A DNA stretch of 13,015 nt from assembly GCA_910578745.1 (NCBI GenBank), contig CAJTSN010000042.1, forward strand, positions 1 through 13,015. Direction: 5' to 3'. This DNA comes from an uncultured Bacilli bacterium (GTDB lineage: Bacteria; Bacillota_I; Bacilli_A; RF39; UBA660). A program made the position numbers and the translations under genes. Below are positions 1 through 5,896 of the stretch, piece by piece. The first letter of the stretch is position 1. Every line of letters starts with the position of its first letter. The notes under the pieces are model-generated. The model was given only the letters and a program-made list of their open reading frames with translations, ran no database searches and was not told where the DNA came from.

Positions 1-31
1 GTTAGAATAAGAACATTTTTCTCGCTTTTTT
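1..31. repeat. Dispersed hairpin repeat, partial copy cut by window edge
   Basis: Positions 2-19 (TTAGAATAAGAACATTTT) are identical to the reverse complement of 11587-11604, and the following TCTCGC plus T run also matches the flank of that second copy. Only the distal half of the element is inside the window. What is visible ends in TCTCGC then six T, so this copy may also terminate a plus-strand gene lying to the left. Because the loop sequence is conserved as well as the stem, this is better read as a member of a repeat family than as two independent terminators. Confidence 0.7.
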
Positions 32-396
32 ATTATACTATACTTTTTTATAAATGAAAAGACTGCTTCCTATATTTGTCAACAGTCTAAGAAAAAATAA
101 TGGTCTATTAGAACATTTCATACAAAACCGTATTCCTAAATGTTTTTTCTTTTTCATTCACACCTTTTACCTTCTGTAATTTAAAGTGATATTTTTGTCT
201 ATTTTTATTGATTTCACTTAAAAACAGAGTATACTGCCTTCCCTATAGAGAATCTTATTCATAAAGGTCTCAATAAATAACCAACAACTACACATTTCAC
301 TTTCAATATGCCATGTCTTCTACAATAAATCCCCTTTACATCTATACAAAAATAACCCCGATATTGAATGATCCATTAATGAAATAGAAACAGAAA
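32..396. other. Non-coding stretch downstream of the ZIP gene
   Basis: No convincing gene is seen on either strand. A short inverted repeat, AGACTG at 60-65 and CAGTCT at 83-88, is followed on the minus strand by four T. It could be a weak terminator for the ZIP transporter, but it lies about 310 bases after that stop codon and the T tract is short. A second weak inverted repeat (AAGTGA 184-189, TCACTT 224-229) has a 34-base loop and is probably chance. Confidence 0.5.
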
Positions 397-1194
397 CTAA
401 CCTAAAGCGACATCTAATACCATCATGAGAGCAAATCCAAACAAGACCCCTATTGTCGCTAAATTTTTATTTTCTTTAATTGATTCAGGAAGTAATTCAC
501 GTGCGACTACTGTAATCATGGCTCCAGCAGCAAAAGCAAGTAAAAATGGTAAAATATTTCTTATAGCTAATACAAGTACAACTCCAAGAATTGCAGATAT
601 AGGCTCTACTAAAGCAGAGGCCTGCCCAATCATAAAGCTCTTAAATCTTGAAAATCCTTCATTTCGAAGTGGTAAAGAAACCGCCGCTCCTTCTGGAAAA
701 TTTTGAATACCAATACCAATAGCTAACATAGTAGCACCAATTACAGTCATTCCTTCAATTCCACTTGCAAGTCCACCAAACGCAACCCCAACCGCCATAC
801 CTTCTGGTATATTGTGAATTGTAATGGCAGAGACCAAAAGAATACTCCTCTTAAGCGAAGCTGCCTTGCTTGAATTTACTTTTTCCTTTAAAACTTTATC
901 TAAAAAGGTATCCGATAATAGAACAAATAAACCACCCACAATAAATCCAAGCATCGGTAATAACCAAACTACATAATCAAGTTCCTCTGATAATTCAATA
1001 GCAGGGGCAAGCAATGACCAAAAAGATGCAGCTATCATAACACCAGCACTAAAACCTAGAATCGTATTTAAAAATTTACCGTTCATCGTTTTAAAAAAAC
1101 AAACGACTAACGCTCCTAAGGCTGTAACTCCCCATGTAAATGTCGTAGCAATCAGTGCTTGAATGACTGGGTTTAATTCTGAAAACCAATCCAT
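397..1194 (-). CDS. ZIP-family metal transporter (GufA-like)
   Basis: A 265-residue integral membrane protein of the ZIP family, which moves divalent metals such as zinc, manganese or iron into the cytoplasm. By hydropathy it has about eight membrane segments. The two family signatures are present: HNIPEG at about residues 127-132 in one helix and QNFPEG at about 164-169 in the next, supplying the metal-binding His, Asn and Glu, followed by GQASALVEP with a further Glu near 197. This motif set points to the bacterial GufA/ZupT branch. A GTG three codons upstream could extend the frame, but GAGGTG at 1201-1206 sits six bases before the ATG at 1194, which fixes the start there. The stop is TAG. 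It stands alone behind the terminator of the upstream 88-residue gene. Metal specificity cannot be read from sequence, and no metal-regulator operator was recognised. Confidence 0.93.
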   Translation of the reverse strand: MDWFSELNPVIQALIATTFTWGVTALGALVVCFFKTMNGKFLNTILGFSAGVMIAASFWSLLAPAIELSEELDYVVWLLPMLGFIVGGLFVLLSDTFLDKVLKEKVNSSKAASLKRSILLVSAITIHNIPEGMAVGVAFGGLASGIEGMTVIGATMLAIGIGIQNFPEGAAVSLPLRNEGFSRFKSFMIGQASALVEPISAILGVVLVLAIRNILPFLLAFAAGAMITVVARELLPESIKENKNLATIGVLFGFALMMVLDVALG

Positions 1195-1231
1195 TCCTTT
1201 CACCTCACAATATATAATACGATAAAAGAAA

Positions 1232-1256
1232 AAAAGTGCTACTGAAATGCACTTTT
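1232..1256 (-). terminator. Rho-independent terminator of the 88-residue gene
   Basis: Inverted repeat AAAAGTGC (1232-1239) and GCACTTTT (1249-1256) with a 9-base loop. On the minus strand the stem runs into seven or more T, which makes it a terminator for the gene ending at 1326 and insulates the ZIP gene. The short gap to the ZIP ribosome binding site holds TATTAT (rc of 1214-1219) as a possible -10, but no convincing -35. Confidence 0.8.
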
Positions 1257-1325
1257 CTAATTAAATTACAACACAACTTCTTAAAACAAATCAACCGTTT
1301 ATCAAAACAATATTTCATTCTCTTT

Positions 1326-1592
1326 TTAGACTGTACTATATAATTCAAACTCCTCAGCAAATTTTTCTAAATCATCTATGATAAATAAATCGCTACTCCA
1401 ATTCCCAGGCCATACTGCATACAGTTTTGTTATGCCTTGTTCTGCCTTTTTTAAAGCCTCTAAAACACCTTCCATATCTGATTTATTTTTATGCGAAATT
1501 CGTTTTAAATTTCCATTCCTATCTACTTCAAAATAACACATCGTTTTCATTCTATACGGAAAATCTTCAGTTTCACTTGCACTTCTTATCAT
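1326..1592 (-). CDS. Small hypothetical protein, 88 residues
   Basis: Not recognised. It is a small soluble protein with no signal peptide or membrane segment. Visible features are an N-terminal half with KTMCYFEVDRNGNLKRIS, probably a beta hairpin, then alternating acidic and basic residues predicted helical (DMEGVLEALKKAEQG), and an aromatic GNWSSDLFIIDDLEKF segment near the end. The frame is supported by a strong AGGAGG (rc of 1600-1605) seven bases before the ATG, and by a clear terminator after the TAA stop. A TATAAT (rc of 1623-1628) lies upstream at a plausible distance. It appears to be a single-gene transcription unit. No function is proposed. Confidence 0.75.
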   Translation of the reverse strand: MIRSASETEDFPYRMKTMCYFEVDRNGNLKRISHKNKSDMEGVLEALKKAEQGITKLYAVWPGNWSSDLFIIDDLEKFAEEFELYSTV

Positions 1593-1622
1593 ATGACATC
1601 CTCCTACAAATTATTCATTAAA

Positions 1623-1628
1623 ATTATA
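1623..1628 (-). promoter_or_regulatory. Possible -10 element for the 88-residue gene
   Basis: TATAAT on the minus strand, about 30 bases before the ATG at 1592. No good -35 is seen 16-18 bases upstream (ATGAAA or TGAAAC). In DNA this AT-rich a TATAAT can occur by chance, so support is weak. Confidence 0.3.
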
Positions 1629-1899
1629 AATTTTTATAAAATCAGTTTCATTTCTTTACTCTTTCATTCTATCTAGATATACCAAGAAATTTTTCTCTTA
1701 ACTCCTTCTATAATTTAGTATAGCAGAAATTATCTCCTTTTTCTATATTTAATAAATCAATATATTTCCTTTTTTATTCTTTTTTCAATTAATACGCTCA
1801 TCGGTATATTTCCAAATGCTTTCTATAAACAAACACACATTTTTAAACAATTCTTTACGATTTATACAATAAGAAATGTTTCAATTCGAAAAGACATAG

Positions 1900-1940
1900 T
1901 TATATAGATGAAAAGAAAAGCATTCATTTCATCTATATAA
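1900..1940. repeat. Perfect 14-bp inverted repeat
   Basis: TTATATAGATGAAA at 1900-1913 is exactly complementary to TTTCATCTATATAA at 1927-1940, with a 13-base loop. Neither side is followed by a T run, so it is not an ordinary terminator. It is about 300 bases from the nearest gene start. Role unknown. Confidence 0.75.
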
Positions 1941-2077
1941 GAGTATAACAAAATTTTTTAAGTAACTATTTATATATTCCTAAATGTTGTTATATCATTT
2001 ATTTATAAGTGTTTATAGCATTTTTATTTTTGAAAGATTTTACATAAATTGTTATAATTGATTATATTTTTACTTTT

Positions 2078-2102
2078 AAAAGTAGTAAATTGGTAGTAAA
2101 AT
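2078..2102. repeat. Direct repeat, copy 1 (downstream side of the HD gene)
   Basis: AAAAGTAGTAAATT at 2078-2091 is repeated exactly at 3186-3199, and the next bases align as GTAGTAAAAT versus GTAACAAAAT after one inserted base. The core AGTAGTAAATT occurs a third time at 2165-2175. The two longer copies bracket the HD-domain gene in the same orientation. Confidence 0.6.
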
Positions 2103-2138
2103 TTTTAAATTGATTTTGTTTGATATAAATAAGCATAT

Positions 2139-2169
2139 AAAAAATCTACTATGCAAAATGACATAGTAG
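2139..2169 (-). terminator. Terminator of the HD-gene transcript or of an RNA
   Basis: CTACTATG (2146-2153) and CATAGTAG (2162-2169) form an 8-bp stem with an 8-base loop. On the minus strand the stem is followed by one A and then six T (rc of 2139-2144), a standard intrinsic terminator. It lies 180 bases past the HD-gene stop, beyond four other stem-loops. Confidence 0.75.
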
Positions 2170-2320
2170 TAAATTTATCCGAGGACTAGTGGCATAGCCA
2201 CTAAAGTCCTCGTCATAATAAGGGTAATACTATCCTTATTATGTAACATGAAGCATGTAGCAAATTTATTTTTGTTTTTTATTATGTTCTGTTTATAGTT
2301 ACGTAGTCATAATAAAAATG
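2146..2320 (-). ncRNA. Candidate structured RNA or structured 3' UTR
   Basis: Read on the minus strand, this stretch holds consecutive stem-loops: 2308-2318 with 2276-2286 (11 bp), a small ACATG/CATGT hairpin at 2246-2258, 2214-2223 with 2234-2243 (10 bp), then a strong stem at 2180-2212 (CGAGGACT and AGTCCTCG outside, AGTGGC and GCCACT inside, with a 2-base bulge), and finally the terminator at 2146-2169. The 2180-2212 hairpin is markedly richer in G and C than everything around it. It could be the long 3' UTR of the HD gene, a separate small RNA, or the folded end of a degraded mobile element such as an IS200/IS605-type end. No known RNA family was recognised, and no separate promoter was identified. 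Confidence 0.45.
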
Positions 2321-2340
2321 ACTTTTTTATTAAATTTCAA

Positions 2341-2367
2341 TTTAATAATTTAATAATTTAATAATTT
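2341..2367. repeat. 8-bp tandem repeat, about 3.4 copies
   Basis: TTTAATAA is repeated at 2341-2348, 2349-2356 and 2357-2364, followed by TTT. It covers the last codons and stop of the HD gene. The unit is not a multiple of three, but the stop falls within the first 2.3 units as the gene is read, so gain or loss of one unit would not change the protein. Confidence 0.8.
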
Positions 2368-3099
2368 CATTGCTTCTATTGGAAAATCTTTTTTGATATT
2401 TGACCAAGAACCTTTTTGTTTTTGATTATATATTTCCATTGCAAACTCTCTAATAACATTTACAATTCTATTCGCATTTTCATTACTAATACCATATTTT
2501 TTTATTTCTTGTTCCGAAAAAATAATAGATTTCATATGAAACTCAAAAAATATATCTGCTAAATCCTTCTTTTCAGCAATTTTTTTTACTACAAATGGAT
2601 GATTTCTTAAAATTGGAATAATTTCTGGATTATTCATATCTATGTTTTTCTCACTTTGATATTTTATAAAAGTTGTTGAAGAGTGAACTTTATCTAACAT
2701 ATGAACTACTTTGGTTTCAATATCGACTCTATTTTCATAATTATTTAAAATTGTAGAAAAATCTAATACATCATTAAATACGGTAGATAAATATTTAATA
2801 GCTATATTTGTTACTCGTCGTATTTCTTCATCTGATACTCCTTCAAATTTTGTTATATCTCCTGTTATTGCTTCTGGTAAATCATGGCATAAAATATAAT
2901 CATTTATTTTATCAAAACTTAATTCTGTTGGAAGATATTGTCTTAAAATTCTAGCCATAAATAATAGATCTAGTATATGATTTTTAACATCTTCCAATCT
3001 TTTCCTATCTATTTTCCAAAGTATAGGTCCAGTTCTCTCAGTATCACCAAGTAAATCAAAAATCATAAATAATCTAGCCTCTTTACTGAAATCAGTCAT
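2350..3099 (-). CDS. HD-domain phosphohydrolase (YfbR/HDDC2-like)
   Basis: A 249-residue soluble protein of the HD superfamily, metal-dependent phosphohydrolases. The ligands expected for the family are visible: His41 in VKNHILDLLFMA, His72-Asp73 with Glu76 and Asp81 in CHDLPEAITGDIT, and Asp136 in KVVHMLDKV. The H...HDLxEAxxGDIT pattern is that of the YfbR/HDDC2 5'-deoxynucleotidase branch, so a nucleotide substrate is a reasonable inference but is not shown. The C-terminal 100 residues beyond the HD core make it longer than YfbR. The start is the ATG at 3099, preceded by AAGGAGAG (rc of 3104-3111); the 18 extra codons upstream are an open-frame artefact. It is a lone gene with its own promoter, lying between related direct repeats and followed by structured DNA, which suggests acquisition as a cassette. 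Confidence 0.8.
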   Translation of the reverse strand: MTDFSKEARLFMIFDLLGDTERTGPILWKIDRKRLEDVKNHILDLLFMARILRQYLPTELSFDKINDYILCHDLPEAITGDITKFEGVSDEEIRRVTNIAIKYLSTVFNDVLDFSTILNNYENRVDIETKVVHMLDKVHSSTTFIKYQSEKNIDMNNPEIIPILRNHPFVVKKIAEKKDLADIFFEFHMKSIIFSEQEIKKYGISNENANRIVNVIREFAMEIYNQKQKGSWSNIKKDFPIEAMKLLNY

Positions 3100-3124
3100 A
3101 AGTCTCTCCTTTAAATATGAAGTT

Positions 3125-3153
3125 ATTATACTATAATTTAGAAAAAAATACAA
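3125..3153 (-). promoter_or_regulatory. Sigma-A promoter of the HD gene
   Basis: On the minus strand, TTGTAT (rc of 3148-3153), a 17-base spacer and TATAAT (rc of 3125-3130). Transcription would start near 3118, about 20 bases before the ATG and just upstream of the ribosome binding site. The -10 is perfect; the -35 matches three of six positions. Confidence 0.6.
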
Positions 3154-3185
3154 CGATTACATTTAAGTATTAGGACTTTCTATTG

Positions 3186-3210
3186 AAAAGTAGTAAATTA
3201 GTAACAAAAT
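3186..3210. repeat. Direct repeat, copy 2 (upstream side of the HD gene)
   Basis: Matches 2078-2102 over the exact 14 bases AAAAGTAGTAAATT, plus GTA--AAAAT after a one-base gap. The sequence beyond is similar but diverged (TTTAAATT and ATATAAAT blocks on both sides). It lies about 30 bases beyond the HD promoter. Confidence 0.6.
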
Positions 3211-3277
3211 AACCTTTAAATTATATATAAATGCCTTAAAATAAAGGTTTTATAGTAAGAACTAATATTTTTAAATT

Positions 3278-3306
3278 AAAAAAAGTTATATTTGATTATA
3301 ACTTTT
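3278..3306 (-). terminator. murF terminator overlapping the stop codon
   Basis: AAAAGTTATA (3281-3290) and TATAACTTTT (3297-3306) form a perfect 10-bp stem with a 6-base loop. On the minus strand it ends in seven T. The upstream arm contains the last two murF codons and part of its TAA stop. Confidence 0.75.
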
Positions 3307-4666
3307 CTACAATCTCAGATAGATTTAATCGATTGGAAGCTTTAAATAAAAGAACATCTCCATCTTTTAATTCCTTTTTTAAAAAATAGATGACTTCCTT
3401 ATTCTCATGAAAAGAATATATCTTTTTTTTATCCATTCCATTTTCTTTCGCACTCACTGCTATATATTTTGAATCTTGACCTACTGTAATTAATAAATCA
3501 ATGTTTGCCATAGCAACCGATTCTCCAATGGTTCTATGAATCTTTTCACTGAATTCTCCTAATTCCAACATATCCCCTAAAACAGCTATCTTACGTTTCT
3601 CATTTCTACTCGCTAAAACTTGTAGACTCGCTTTCATTGAGTCTTCACTCGCATTATAAGAGTCATTAATAATCGTATAATTTTCTCTTTTCACAATTTC
3701 TAATCTTTTTTTCGTAATCGATGCATTTTTAATTCCTTCTAAAATGGTTTCCATATCCATTTTTAAAAGCGTTCCAACAGCAATACTTACAAGAGCATTA
3801 TATACAAACGCTAAACCGGGAATTGGTACATATACATCATATTCCTGATTATAAAAGGTTACAGTAAATGTTGTACTATCTTCCATTAGAACTATATTTT
3901 TTGCTCCAAAATCACTTTCTTCTTTTATACCTATTGTTATCATTTTTCGATTATTTCTGTTTTTCTCATAATAAGCATGTAATAAATCATCATCTTGATT
4001 CAAAATTAAAATACCATCTTTGTCCATGCCTGTTGTAATTTCTAATTTCGCCTTGCAAATATTTTCTCTACTTCCTAATTTTCCTATATGGGCAGTCCCT
4101 ATATTGGTAATAACTCCAATTTGAGGCCTTACAATTTTAGATAATCTTTCAATTTCTCCTAGCTGATTCATACCCATTTCCACAACAGCCATTTCTTCTT
4201 TTTGAACTTTAAGCATAGTTAGAGGAACCCCTATTTGATTATTATAATTTTTCTCATTTCTAAGCGTACTATATTTTCTAGATAGAACACTATAAATCAT
4301 GTCTCTCGTTGAGGTTTTTCCAACGCTACCTGTAACCCCAATAAAATAAGTTTCTACATGTTTTCTTTTATATTGTGCTAACACATTTAAACATTCTAAG
4401 GTATCTTTGACAAGTAAGACAGGGATCTTCTCTTCTACTTTCTGCTTATCAAAGTAGGATTCATTTAAAATGACACAGTTCGCTCCTTTTTTAATGGCCT
4501 CTTTATAAAATGAATTTCCATCATAGTTTTCACCCACAATTCCAATATAAGTATCTCCCTTTTGTAGTTCTCTTGTATCTTTTACAAAATTTGTACATAC
4601 CACCTTCTTAGAACCACATAACAATTTTCCACTACACAAATCTATGATTTCTCCTACACTAAGCAT
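3296..4666 (-). CDS. murF: UDP-MurNAc-tripeptide--D-Ala-D-Ala ligase MurF
   Basis: Cytoplasmic Mur ligase of 456 residues, the usual MurF length. It adds the D-Ala-D-Ala dipeptide to the UDP-MurNAc tripeptide using ATP, completing the pentapeptide precursor. The N-terminal domain has the MurF-type KDTRELQKGDTYIGI region near residues 29-43. The central ATPase domain has the P-loop GVTGSVGKTST at 110-120, NYNNQIGVP at 140-148, VVEMGMNQLGEI at 161-172 and TNIGTAHI at 187-194. The C-terminal domain has INDSYNA at 333-339, GDMLELGE at 364-371 and the FKASNRLNLSEIV tail. The start is the ATG at 4666, with GGGAGG five bases upstream. It is divergent from the small gene at 4725 and ends in its own terminator, so it seems to be a single-gene unit outside any division and cell wall (dcw) cluster. 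No MurF catalytic motif appears to be missing. Confidence 0.96.
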   Translation of the reverse strand: MLSVGEIIDLCSGKLLCGSKKVVCTNFVKDTRELQKGDTYIGIVGENYDGNSFYKEAIKKGANCVILNESYFDKQKVEEKIPVLLVKDTLECLNVLAQYKRKHVETYFIGVTGSVGKTSTRDMIYSVLSRKYSTLRNEKNYNNQIGVPLTMLKVQKEEMAVVEMGMNQLGEIERLSKIVRPQIGVITNIGTAHIGKLGSRENICKAKLEITTGMDKDGILILNQDDDLLHAYYEKNRNNRKMITIGIKEESDFGAKNIVLMEDSTTFTVTFYNQEYDVYVPIPGLAFVYNALVSIAVGTLLKMDMETILEGIKNASITKKRLEIVKRENYTIINDSYNASEDSMKASLQVLASRNEKRKIAVLGDMLELGEFSEKIHRTIGESVAMANIDLLITVGQDSKYIAVSAKENGMDKKKIYSFHENKEVIYFLKKELKDGDVLLFKASNRLNLSEIVEKL

Positions 4667-4690
4667 AAATTCCTCCCTTTACATTTTTCT

Positions 4691-4696
4691 TATAAT
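4691..4696 (+). promoter_or_regulatory. Possible -10 element for the 146-residue gene
   Basis: TATAAT lies about 28 bases before the ATG at 4725. No recognisable -35 is seen at 16-18 bases, where the murF ribosome binding site lies. The murF promoter must also lie in this 58-base divergent gap or overlap the small gene, but no clear candidate is visible. Confidence 0.3.
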
Positions 4697-4724
4697 ATGT
4701 CACAATATTCTATGAGGTGGGGAC

Positions 4725-5165
4725 ATGAAATATGAAGAAGCACAAATCATTGCTGTGATTGAAAAAATAAATTGCAATTTTAAGGAAGCTCTACTTTCTC
4801 TTTACTCCTATGCTTATCAAGGAAACACGGATGTATACTCCTATTATTTAACAGGACACTGTCCTTCGTATGCTCAAATTTTATACAATATTTTTATGGA
4901 TGCCGACAAAATTGAGTTTTATTCCTTAAGAAATGAAAGAAATGGGATTCATATTGCAACAAAAATCAATGAACATTTTTATGATGTTTGTGGAAATATA
5001 GACCGCAAAGTCAGTCAGGAAGATAGTCAACGTTTTGATTATAACTATATGGGTTTTATACAAGAATATTATGGAAATAATGATACTATAGATTGCCTAT
5101 TAATTCATCAATTATCAGAAATAGGTACAAAACAAAAAATTAAGACGTTTTCTAAATCATCTTAA
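4725..5165 (+). CDS. Hypothetical protein with papain-like C/H/D motif
   Basis: A 146-residue soluble protein with no signal peptide, not assigned to a named family. The central part has the order GHCPSYAQIL (Cys46), then GIHIATKINEHFYDVCG (His76, Asp87). A Cys in a G-x-C turn at the start of a helix, then a His in a beta strand and an Asp about ten residues later, is the arrangement of papain-like and transglutaminase-like folds, including many uncharacterised small bacterial and phage proteins. Cysteine hydrolase or transferase activity is therefore an inference from motif spacing. GAGGTGG at 4714-4720 is its ribosome binding site. It is convergent with the exporter ATPase gene, and the two stop codons overlap. 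Its link to cell envelope genes is by position only. Confidence 0.7.
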   Translation: MKYEEAQIIAVIEKINCNFKEALLSLYSYAYQGNTDVYSYYLTGHCPSYAQILYNIFMDADKIEFYSLRNERNGIHIATKINEHFYDVCGNIDRKVSQEDSQRFDYNYMGFIQEYYGNNDTIDCLLIHQLSEIGTKQKIKTFSKSS

Positions 5166-5896
5166 TTTGCCATAAAGGATTCATACTCAGGTATTACCTC
5201 ATCAGGTGTACCTATTTTTTTTATGTTTCCTTCATGTAACCAAAGTACTTCATCACATAATTCACGTATAGTCGATAAACTATGTGATACAATAACGACC
5301 GTCCGATTCGCATCACTAATAAGTTCTCGCATTTTATTATAACTTTTTTCTTTAAATGTTGCATCTCCTACACTCAATACTTCATCAATTAACATAATAT
5401 CCGTTTCTAAAACGGCTGTAATAGCAAACGCTAATTTGGAATACATTCCTGAAGAATACGTCTTTACAGGTTTATATATAAATTCTCCAATATCAGCAAA
5501 TGTAATAATTTCTTCTTCTTTGTCTTTAATTTGTTGTTCGGAAAATCCAAGAAGCATCCCTGCTAAATAAATATTTTCCTTTCCAGTCAATTTTGGTTGA
5601 AATCCAACACCAATCGAAAGAAGTGAAACTGAATTTCCATGTAAATTAATACTTCCCTTATCTGGTGAAAATATTCCTGCCAAAGCTCTTAATGTTGTCG
5701 ATTTTCCACTTCCATTTTTCCCTATAAATCCTAAAATTTTTCCCTTTTCTACTTCAAAAGAAATTCCTTTTACCGCTTCAAAAATTTCGATATTACTCTT
5801 TTTGCCTTTCAATAAAGAACGTTTTATAGAAAATTTTTTAAGTCCCCGATAAGCAATATGCAAATCCTTAACTGTAATTGCTACTTCTTTTTCCAT
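5162..5896 (-). CDS. tagH: ABC exporter ATP-binding subunit, teichoic acid/polysaccharide type
   Basis: The 244-residue ATPase of an ABC-2 exporter, acting at the inner face of the membrane with the permease encoded just upstream. Motifs in order: Walker A GKNGSGKST at 59-67, Q-loop Gln100 in GVGFQPKLTG, signature YSSGM at 147-151, Walker B IMLIDE at 167-172 followed by VLSVGD, and switch His205 in VIVSHS. The N-terminal block (LHIAYRG, a basic linker, then FEAVKGISFEV) is typical of the TagH/RfbE/Wzt group exporting wall teichoic acid or O-antigen-like polymers. It lacks the long C-terminal extension of Bacillus subtilis TagH, so the substrate is open and the symbol is provisional. AAGGTGAT lies before the ATG, whose first base is the last base of the permease stop (TAATG), indicating translational coupling. 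Confidence 0.88.
   Translation of the reverse strand: MEKEVAITVKDLHIAYRGLKKFSIKRSLLKGKKSNIEIFEAVKGISFEVEKGKILGFIGKNGSGKSTTLRALAGIFSPDKGSINLHGNSVSLLSIGVGFQPKLTGKENIYLAGMLLGFSEQQIKDKEEEIITFADIGEFIYKPVKTYSSGMYSKLAFAITAVLETDIMLIDEVLSVGDATFKEKSYNKMRELISDANRTVVIVSHSLSTIRELCDEVLWLHEGNIKKIGTPDEVIPEYESFMAN

Larger units (their letters stand above)
1593..2138. other. Long intergenic region, no gene seen
   Basis: Very AT-rich sequence without a credible open frame or ribosome binding site. It holds a perfect 14-bp inverted repeat at 1900-1940 and one arm of the direct repeat at 2078-2102, both listed separately. Nothing else is identified. It could be the decayed remnant of an inserted element, but no transposase fragment is visible. 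Confidence 0.5.

Noticed and set aside
425..706. 93-codon open frame on the plus strand
   Set aside because: It lies antisense within the well-supported ZIP transporter gene and has no credible ribosome binding site or family resemblance.
1427..1621. 64-codon open frame on the plus strand
   Set aside because: Antisense shadow of the 88-residue gene, which has a strong ribosome binding site and terminator.
2180..2212. CRISPR or tRNA-like element around the G+C-rich hairpin
   Set aside because: There is no regular repeat-spacer pattern and no cloverleaf, acceptor CCA or anticodon arm; it is a single bulged stem-loop.
3100..3153. 18-codon upstream extension of the HD protein
   Set aside because: It would read through the promoter -10 and the ribosome binding site that point to the ATG at 3099.
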